64,000 bases of DNA, from assembly GCF_016862435.1 (NCBI RefSeq), contig NZ_BOMY01000022.1:536949-600948 (forward strand). The letters run 5' to 3'. The DNA comes from Paractinoplanes tereljensis (lineage in GTDB: Bacteria > Actinomycetota > Actinomycetes > Mycobacteriales > Micromonosporaceae). The notes under the pieces are model-generated. The model was not told the DNA's origin. It saw only the letters and a program-made list of their open reading frames with translations, and did no database searches. The position numbers and the translations under genes were made by a program. Shown one piece after another: positions 58,509-64,000 of this stretch; the stretch's first letter is position 1, and each line of letters begins with the position of its first letter.

Positions 58509-60119
58509 TCACGCCCGGACGCGGAACTGTCCGACGATGCGCTGCAGATCGCCGCTCATTCGGGCGAGCTCGCTGGTGGTGGTCTGCGCCTCGGTGACCG
58601 CGGCCGCGGTGTTCGAGGTCGCCTCGGAGACGTCAGTGACCGATTCGGTGATCTCGGCGGCCCCCGCGGCGGCCGCGCTGACGTTACGGACCATCTCGTT
58701 GGTGGTGGCGGTCTGCTCCTCCACCGCGGACGCGATCGTGGTCTGGAACTCGTTGATCTGCCCGATCACCGACTGGATCTCGCCGATCGCGGTGACCGCG
58801 CCGGCCGTGTCGTTCTGGATGGCCTGCACCCGGCTGCTGATGTCCTCGGTGGCCCGGCTGGTCTCCTGGGCGAGGTCCTTCACCTCGCTGGCCACCACCG
58901 CGAAGCCCTTGCCCTGCTCGCCGGCCCGGGCCGCCTCGATGGTCGCGTTCAGGGCGAGCAGGTTGGTCTGCTCGGCGATCGAGGTGATCACCTTGATCAC
59001 GTTGCCGATCTCGGCCGACGACGCACCGAGCTTGCTGACCGTCTGGTTGGTCGACTCGGCCAGCAGGACCGCGTCGGCGGCGACCCGGGCGGCCTCACCG
59101 GCGTTGCTGGCGATCTCGTTGATCGCGGCGCCCATCTCCTCGGCGCTGGCCGCGACGGTGGCGATGTTCGAGCCGACCTGGCTGGCGCTCGACGACACCG
59201 CGCCGACCTGGGCGTTGGTGCGTTCGGCGGCCTCCGCGATCTGGCTGCTGGTGATGGCGAGTTCCTCGCTGGAGCCGGCCAGGGTGACCGCGTTCTGCTC
59301 CAGCTCCTCGACCGTGTCACGCAGCGTGCCCATCGCGGAGTCCAGGTCGCGGGCCATCATGCCCAGCTCGTCGGCGGACCGCACCCCCGACCGGACGGTC
59401 AGGTCCCCGGTTGCCAGTGCCTTGGCTACCAGCGACACCGACCGCACCGAGCGAACGAGCGCCCGGGCCACCAGCACCGCCAGCCCCAGCGCCACCAGCC
59501 CGCCCACGACCAGCATGGCGATGATCAACAGCCGGGCACTCCGATAGTCGGAGCTGGCCTCGGCGGCCATCGACGCCGCCCGCTTGGACTCGGCCGCGTA
59601 CGCGTCGTCGAGGTCGGCGGCCGCCTTGTCCACGGCGGTCTGGTAGTCGGTGGTGCGCAGCGCCTCGAACTCGGCGGTCTTCCCGGCCGTCGACAGCGCC
59701 AGCAGCTTGGTGCGGATGGTCTTGGCCGCCGCCCAATCCGCGGTGAAGGTGTCGACCACGTTCTGATCGGCGGCGCTCGGGCGGTAATCGGTGATCAGCG
59801 TGGTGAGTTCGTCCTCGTGCTCGGTGATCAGTGCCTCGGCCTTCGCCTTGAGGGCCGCGGTGGTGCTGATCCCGTGCCGCAGCAGATCCACCCGCAACTG
59901 CATCATCATCCGGTCCGCGGACCCCAGCACGATCAGCGGTTTCACCTGACCGTCGTACATCTGCTGCACCTGTTTGGCGGTGGCGTCCAGCTTTATCAGC
60001 GCCACCACGCCCACGGTGATCGCGACCAGCAGCGTGATCACCGCCCCCGCGATGATCTTCGGCAGGACCGGCAGGTCCTGCAAACCGCGCCGTTGGCGCG
60101 CAGACACTTCCGACGTCAC
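58509..60119 (-). CDS. Methyl-accepting chemotaxis protein
   Basis: This 536-residue receptor has helix TM1 (about 20-42), a four-helix-bundle-like ligand region (about 43-194), TM2 (about 195-217), a HAMP domain (about 218-270) and a long cytoplasmic coiled-coil. The latter includes the conserved tip EQTNLLALNATIEAARAGEQ. No C-terminal pentapeptide is visible. It senses an unknown signal and would act with CheA/CheW. It starts 2 bp after the DUF2238 gene and lies just upstream of dhaK. Confidence 0.95.
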   Translation of the reverse strand: MTSEVSARQRRGLQDLPVLPKIIAGAVITLLVAITVGVVALIKLDATAKQVQQMYDGQVKPLIVLGSADRMMMQLRVDLLRHGISTTAALKAKAEALITEHEDELTTLITDYRPSAADQNVVDTFTADWAAAKTIRTKLLALSTAGKTAEFEALRTTDYQTAVDKAAADLDDAYAAESKRAASMAAEASSDYRSARLLIIAMLVVGGLVALGLAVLVARALVRSVRSVSLVAKALATGDLTVRSGVRSADELGMMARDLDSAMGTLRDTVEELEQNAVTLAGSSEELAITSSQIAEAAERTNAQVGAVSSSASQVGSNIATVAASAEEMGAAINEIASNAGEAARVAADAVLLAESTNQTVSKLGASSAEIGNVIKVITSIAEQTNLLALNATIEAARAGEQGKGFAVVASEVKDLAQETSRATEDISSRVQAIQNDTAGAVTAIGEIQSVIGQINEFQTTIASAVEEQTATTNEMVRNVSAAAAGAAEITESVTDVSEATSNTAAAVTEAQTTTSELARMSGDLQRIVGQFRVRA

Positions 60120-60121
60120 GA

Positions 60122-60787
60122 CTAGCCCCCGCTGTCAGTCGTTCCGGTGGTCCTATTCAAAGCCCGACTACCCCTGCTGAGCACGGCTACACCCACTATG
60201 GCGCCGAGAGTCGCCAGCGCCATGTCCTTGTGCGCATCCCACATATCGCCCTGCTGTCCGTTGTATGCTTCCGCATCACCGGGCGCGAGGCTCATCGCGA
60301 TCGCCCATTCGAACAGTTCGTAGAGCGCGCTGGTGGACAACACGATGTCGACGGCGGCGAATGCCGCCCACTTTCCCAGCCGCGGCTTCAGCGCCCGGTA
60401 GAGGACCGGCCCGAAACAGAGGCCGTAGCTCAGGTGCACCAGCCGGTCGAAATTGTTGCGCTGCCAGCCGAACAGATCGTTGACCCGGAACCCGAACAGC
60501 CCGTCGGTCCAGTCGTCGTAGGGCACGAACGAATAGATCCACCGCGCCGCCACGGAATGGATGGCCAGAAAAATCAAAATCGCCAGGAACGAGGCGTACG
60601 GGAGGGGACGCGCGCGATTCACCAGAATCAGCGCCACCACCCCGAGGACCGTCAGTGAATGGTGCAGGGCCTGTTCGGCCGGATAGATGGGCCGCCACCA
60701 GGTGACCGCGACGATGACGACGAACACGCCGACCGTCCACAGTTTCGTCTTCGACTTCTTCTTCGATGGTGCCGAGTCCCCGTGCAT
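60122..60787 (-). CDS. DUF2238/YjdF-family membrane protein
   Basis: This 221-residue protein has a basic N-terminus (SKKKSKTK) and about six hydrophobic helices with NNFDRLVHLSYGLCFGPVLY, ELFEWAIAMSL and QQGDMWDAHKDMALATLGA. Those motifs are typical of the DUF2238/YjdF family, whose function is unknown. The ATG at 60787 has no obvious Shine-Dalgarno. It follows the small ORF downstream of hsdS by 9 bp on the same strand and precedes the chemoreceptor gene. Confidence 0.88.
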   Translation of the reverse strand: MHGDSAPSKKKSKTKLWTVGVFVVIVAVTWWRPIYPAEQALHHSLTVLGVVALILVNRARPLPYASFLAILIFLAIHSVAARWIYSFVPYDDWTDGLFGFRVNDLFGWQRNNFDRLVHLSYGLCFGPVLYRALKPRLGKWAAFAAVDIVLSTSALYELFEWAIAMSLAPGDAEAYNGQQGDMWDAHKDMALATLGAIVGVAVLSRGSRALNRTTGTTDSGG

Positions 60788-60796
60788 AGCCCGGAG

Positions 60797-60964
60797 TCAA
60801 TCAGCGAAGATCGCCGGCCCGGTCTCGCTCCCGGCACGAACCGGTATCAGCCGCCGCGCCACCAGCGCCGGATCCACAGCGCCCGGCTGGTGTTCCACCG
60901 GCCGGGCGCAGGCCTGGAGCGCCGCGGGGTCACCCGCCGGCAACCACCGTTCGATGGCATTCAT
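60797..60964 (-). CDS. Small ORF coupled to hsdS
   Basis: This 55-residue ORF starts MNAIERWLPAGDPAALQACA and ends GSETGPAIFAD. It begins with an ATGA overlap on the hsdS stop, the usual mark of translational coupling, and its codons keep the high GC third positions of real genes. It resembles no family I recognise and may be an intact small protein or a truncated gene. It is followed by the DUF2238 gene after 9 bp. Confidence 0.5.
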   Translation of the reverse strand: MNAIERWLPAGDPAALQACARPVEHQPGAVDPALVARRLIPVRAGSETGPAIFAD

Positions 60965-62076
60965 CGCGCCCCCGGTAGGCCCTCCTGCACCAGGCGCGGC
61001 AACAGGTCGTCCCGGAGCGCGCGCAGGGATTCGTTCTCGCGTTCCATCCGATCACGCAGGGCGAACAGAGGTCTAGACCGCTGGTCGCATCCTTCTAGCG
61101 CGTTCTCCGCAGGCATCTGGATCGGGACGGCCAGAGCTCTGGAACGGTTGAGTCCGGGAACGGCCGAATCGGAGTTCATGCCCTCCAGGCCGAGGGTTCG
61201 GAGCAGGAGGTACGCGTACTCCAGGGAGACCTTTTTCGGTCGCACGTAGTAGGTCGTGTCGATCGGGAAGAAGTCGGTTGCCGACCAATGGACCGCACCG
61301 ACCGTGCCCTTGCGGCCGACGATGACACCGGGGCCGGGCGCCAGGGCGGTGTCGTGCCAGCCGGACTGGCCTCCACTGCCGTACACCCGGATCGGTCCTG
61401 GGTTTCGGCGCGCCGCAGGCAGCGCCTTTCCATACACGAGGTCCAGGACATCGCCGAGCACGCCGGTTCGGCCTTTGTCACCGGCCGCGAACTCCGCCTC
61501 GGCCAGCGCGAGGGCCGTCGCGGCCAGGCGATCGTTGCCGGCGATCTTGTCGTCGAGGGCGGTGAGCAGGTCGGCTACCTCGCGCTGGACCGCCAGCGGC
61601 GGGATCACGATCGGCAGGGCGCCGAGGATGCCCAGGTTGATGTGCGGGACGCCGGCGGTGATCGCGCTGCCCTGGACCGCGGCCCGCATCGCGGGGCTGC
61701 GGAACTGGTAGTAGACGTAGCGCGGGTCGGCCTTGGCCGGGTCGACCCGCAGGCGCATCTGGGATTGGGAGATGACGTAGGTGTCGTGCGGGCCCGGCGG
61801 CACGATGCCGACCTGGCCGAGGGTGCCGCGCTGGGTGAAGACCACGTCGCCGGGCCGGGCCAGGTTGCGGGCCAGCTCGCCGGCCGCCTTCGCCGGCGTG
61901 ACATAGACGAACTCGGACGCGTCGAACCGGCCGTCGGACGCCAGGTTCACGCCGCGGATCACCGGCACGCCGCGCGGGACGTAGTCCTTGCCGCCGAGCA
62001 GCGACCCGAACGGGCCGCCGATCAGGCCCTTCGGGACGGCGATGTCGCGTACGGTTCCGGTCGGCCAGTCAGGCAT
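60961..62076 (-). CDS. hsdS: Type I restriction-modification specificity subunit
   Basis: This 371-residue protein has two target-recognition regions. The first begins IGGPFGSLLGGKDYVPRG and the second is near VLGDVLDLVYGKALPAARRN. Each is followed by helical spacers (PPLAVQREVADLLTALDDKIAGN, LRALRDDLLPRLVQEG) typical of HsdS. It sets the DNA sequence recognised by the methylase. It overlaps hsdM by 8 bp. No hsdR is present between here and the window end. Confidence 0.93.
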   Translation of the reverse strand: MPDWPTGTVRDIAVPKGLIGGPFGSLLGGKDYVPRGVPVIRGVNLASDGRFDASEFVYVTPAKAAGELARNLARPGDVVFTQRGTLGQVGIVPPGPHDTYVISQSQMRLRVDPAKADPRYVYYQFRSPAMRAAVQGSAITAGVPHINLGILGALPIVIPPLAVQREVADLLTALDDKIAGNDRLAATALALAEAEFAAGDKGRTGVLGDVLDLVYGKALPAARRNPGPIRVYGSGGQSGWHDTALAPGPGVIVGRKGTVGAVHWSATDFFPIDTTYYVRPKKVSLEYAYLLLRTLGLEGMNSDSAVPGLNRSRALAVPIQMPAENALEGCDQRSRPLFALRDRMERENESLRALRDDLLPRLVQEGLPGAR

Positions 62077-63532
62077 CCAGCTTCCCCAGCTGTTCCCGGA
62101 CCGCCGCCTCGAGCCGCGCCGACTCGTCGAACTGCGCGAACAACTCCTTGGTCAACCGGGCGATCCGGTCGGCCGCCGGCTCGGCGTCCGGATCCTCCGC
62201 CGCCGAGGCGGCGCCGACGTATCGGCCCGGGTTGAGGACATGGTCATTCGCGGCGACCTGCTCCAGCGAGGCGGAGAAACAAAAACCCGGCACATCGGCG
62301 TACGACGGTCCCCGCCAGGCGTGATAACTGTGCGCGATCCGGGCGATGTCGCCGTCGGTGAGGACCCGCTCGGTGCGGTCCACCATGGTGCCCAGCCCGC
62401 GCGCGTCGATGAACAGGATCTGCCCCCGCCGGTCAACCTTGCCCTTGTCTCGGCCATCGCCCTTGTCCCGGCCTTCGCCCTTGTCTCGGCTCAGGAACCA
62501 CAGGCAGGCCGGGATGGCGGTGGTGCGGAACAGGTTCCCCGGGAGCGCCACCATGCAGGCGACCAGGTCGTCCTCGACCAGCCGCCGCCGGATCTCCCCC
62601 TCGCCGGAGAGTTTCGACGACATCGACCCGTTGGACAGCACCACTCCCGCGGTGCCGCGCTCCCCCAGTTTGGCCACCATGTGCTGCAGCCAGGCGAAGT
62701 TGGCGTTGCCACGCGGCGGCAGCCCGTACCGCCAGCGGGGGTCGTCGTCCCGCCGGGCCCAGCCGCTCATGTTGAACGGCGGGTTGGCCATGATGAAATC
62801 GGCGAGCAGACCGGGATGCCGGTCGTCGGCGAAGGTGTCGGCCCACCGGTCGCCGATCCCGGCCGGATCCATCCCGTGGATGGCCAGGTTCATCTTGGCC
62901 AGCCGCCAGGTGCGCTCGTTGCCCTCCTGCCCGAACACCGCGATGTCCCGCCCGTGGGTGCGCGCCGCCTGCACGAACATGCCGCCCGACCCGCAGCAGG
63001 GGTCATAGACCTTTCCGTGGAACGGTTCTAGAACTTCCACAAGCAGTTTCACCACACTGGCCGGGGTGTAGAACTCTCCCGCCCGCTTCCCTTCCGCGCG
63101 GGCGAACTTCTCCAGGAAGTACTCGTACACCTCACCGAGCACGTCCTGCCCGGCCCCGGCAAACCGCGCGTCACCGATCAGCGTGACAAGCTCCCGAAGC
63201 GTGGCGGGCTCGACCACCCCGCCCCCGAAGATCTTCGGCAGCACCCCGCCGAGCGCCCGGTTCTCCCGCATGATCGCGTCCATCGCGTCGTCAAGCCGTT
63301 GCCCGAGTTCCTCCGCCGGGTGCGAAGCAAGGCGATCCCATCGCGCCTCCGCCGGCACCCAGAACACGCCGGCGTCGGAGACAAACTTGAGGAAGACCAG
63401 CCCAAGCACAAACTCCTTGTACTGCGCGGCGTCCATGGTCCCGCGCAGCCGATTGGCCGCCTTCCACAGAATGTCCTGAATCCCCTTGCCACCGGACACC
63501 TCCGGCAGCCCGGCACGTCGACGTGGAGGCAC
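62069..63532 (-). CDS. hsdM: Type I restriction-modification DNA methylase subunit
   Basis: This 487-residue N6-adenine methyltransferase has the helical N-terminal domain (LWKAANRLRGTMDAAQYKEF), the SAM-binding DPCCGSGGMFVQAA and the catalytic NPPF in IMANPPFNMSGW. A charged loop containing RDKG repeats (about 345-362) is encoded by an 18-bp tandem repeat. It methylates DNA with HsdS. The start is a GTG at 63532 with GGAAAG just upstream; a later GTG near 63499 is possible. Confidence 0.95.
   Translation of the reverse strand: MPPRRRAGLPEVSGGKGIQDILWKAANRLRGTMDAAQYKEFVLGLVFLKFVSDAGVFWVPAEARWDRLASHPAEELGQRLDDAMDAIMRENRALGGVLPKIFGGGVVEPATLRELVTLIGDARFAGAGQDVLGEVYEYFLEKFARAEGKRAGEFYTPASVVKLLVEVLEPFHGKVYDPCCGSGGMFVQAARTHGRDIAVFGQEGNERTWRLAKMNLAIHGMDPAGIGDRWADTFADDRHPGLLADFIMANPPFNMSGWARRDDDPRWRYGLPPRGNANFAWLQHMVAKLGERGTAGVVLSNGSMSSKLSGEGEIRRRLVEDDLVACMVALPGNLFRTTAIPACLWFLSRDKGEGRDKGDGRDKGKVDRRGQILFIDARGLGTMVDRTERVLTDGDIARIAHSYHAWRGPSYADVPGFCFSASLEQVAANDHVLNPGRYVGAASAAEDPDAEPAADRIARLTKELFAQFDESARLEAAVREQLGKLDA
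62441..62494 (-). repeat. 18-bp tandem repeat within hsdM, three copies
   Basis: Units lie at 62441-62458, 62459-62476 and 62477-62494, each starting GCCCTTGTC. They encode RDKG-type hexapeptides in a surface loop of HsdM. Copy-number change would keep the frame. Confidence 0.85.
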
Positions 63533-64000
63533 TGGCTTTCCGTTCTCTCAGCACAAGGTCCGCCACAGAAGTAAACGCCGCGACCCGCCGAGCCGATACA
63601 TCACCTCCCGCCCCACCCCAGGCATGCCCGAATCACATTCGCGTTGCACGCCGGGCCGGCGGCTGGCCCAGGGCGACCCGGTCCGCCGTCGCGGCGCGAT
63701 CTTGCGGAGTTCCTGCTCGCTGCGAGCAGGAGGCCTTCAAGGTCTGCGCGTCGGAGTGGGCGAGGAGGGCCCGGACGCAGAATCGGTCCGCACGAAAGAA
63801 GCAAAGACTGTGAAACTTCCTGTCGCCCGGGGCGGCCCACTTGGCGCGATCGGGGCCCAGGCCGGACCGTCAACACCGCCCCCGCACGCTTACCCGAGGT
63901 AAGCGAGCAGGGCGTACGGGTGAGCAGAGCAAACTGTCGAACTGGCCGGCGTTTGTCCTGGTCGGCGGGGGTTAACAGTCGCCTGCCGGTGGGGGCGGGT
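63533..64000. other. Region without recognisable gene upstream of hsdM
   Basis: This stretch of 468 bases holds no convincing coding sequence; short open frames on both strands have Arg/Pro-rich, repeat-free sequence unlike proteins. It contains a copy of the dispersed repeat (63697-63744), a hairpin GCTTACC-CGA-GGTAAGC at 63888-63904 and the hsdM promoter region. A divergent gene or hsdR may begin beyond the right edge. Confidence 0.6.
63697..63744. repeat. Dispersed intergenic repeat, copy 3 (inverted)
   Basis: The 48-nt element begins CGATCTTGCGGAG and ends CAAGGTC, matching the reverse complement of the ends of the repeats at 3708 and 3801. Its centre differs and forms a perfect hairpin, TCCTGCTCG-CTG-CGAGCAGGA (63711-63731). 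Confidence 0.6.

Noticed and set aside
63533..64000. Short open frames on both strands as a gene upstream of hsdM
   Set aside because: They are Arg/Pro/Gly-rich, overlap a dispersed repeat and hairpins, and show no start signal.
1..64000. tRNA, rRNA, prophage, insertion sequence or contractile-injection-system structural genes
   Set aside because: No sequence with these features was recognised on either strand.

Overview
The window is very GC-rich, with coding regions dominated by G or C at third codon positions. It carries many TetR/LacI regulators, two ECF sigma factors, several TTG/GTG starts and ATGA/GTGA gene overlaps. This points to a soil actinomycete. The gene content (arabinose catabolism, a DUF4157 protein, a methyl-accepting chemotaxis protein in an actinobacterium) suggests Micromonosporaceae, possibly an Actinoplanes-like organism. 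That placement is inference; no rRNA or tRNA is present to fix it.

Layout. 0-6 kb: an HTH protein, a GntP permease, a FUSC-type membrane protein and a large unrecognised protein carrying a 57-bp in-frame tandem repeat. 6-10 kb: a RidA-like protein, then TetR-controlled SDR and MFS genes with clear palindromic operators. 10-19 kb: an amidohydrolase, a 51-residue membrane peptide coupled to a PfkB kinase, htpG, a broken membrane gene, two ECF sigma loci (one with a serine hydrolase, one with a YciI/DGPF protein), a SnoaL protein and a TetR regulator. 19-26 kb: an arabino-oligosaccharide locus with a GH51 arabinofuranosidase, two permeases and a binding lipoprotein but no ATPase, plus a divergent LacI regulator. 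26-30 kb: LemA, then a tightly overlapping four-gene membrane/lipoprotein operon of unknown function. 30-38 kb: a discoidin-domain anchored protein, a DUF4157/transglycosylase-like protein followed at once by a SUMF1 protein, a secreted trypsin-like protease, an ATPase with a PD-(D/E)XK-like C-terminus behind a 31-bp palindrome, and a DUF2278-lamin-tail protein. 38-41 kb: MMPL transporter and TetR. 41-45 kb: araBDA with two inverted operator sites. 45-54 kb: diguanylate cyclase, flavoprotein, TetR and SDR, and a 1594-residue secreted nuclease-nucleotidase. 54-58.5 kb: dihydroxyacetone kinase genes dhaK-dhaL-dhaM, with DhaM fused to HPr and enzyme I. 58.5-64 kb: a chemotaxis receptor, a DUF2238 membrane protein, and type I modification genes hsdM-hsdS with a small coupled ORF and no hsdR.

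How parts connect. The GH51 locus would release and import arabinose oligomers and araBDA would convert arabinose to xylulose-5-phosphate, but the two loci have different operator sequences. The secreted nuclease-nucleotidase would give nucleosides and phosphate from extracellular DNA. No CRISPR array, rRNA, tRNA, insertion sequence or phage module was seen. The least explained parts are the DUF4157/SUMF1 pair, the four-gene membrane operon, the large palindrome at the ATPase gene, and a dispersed repeat present at both ends of the window.
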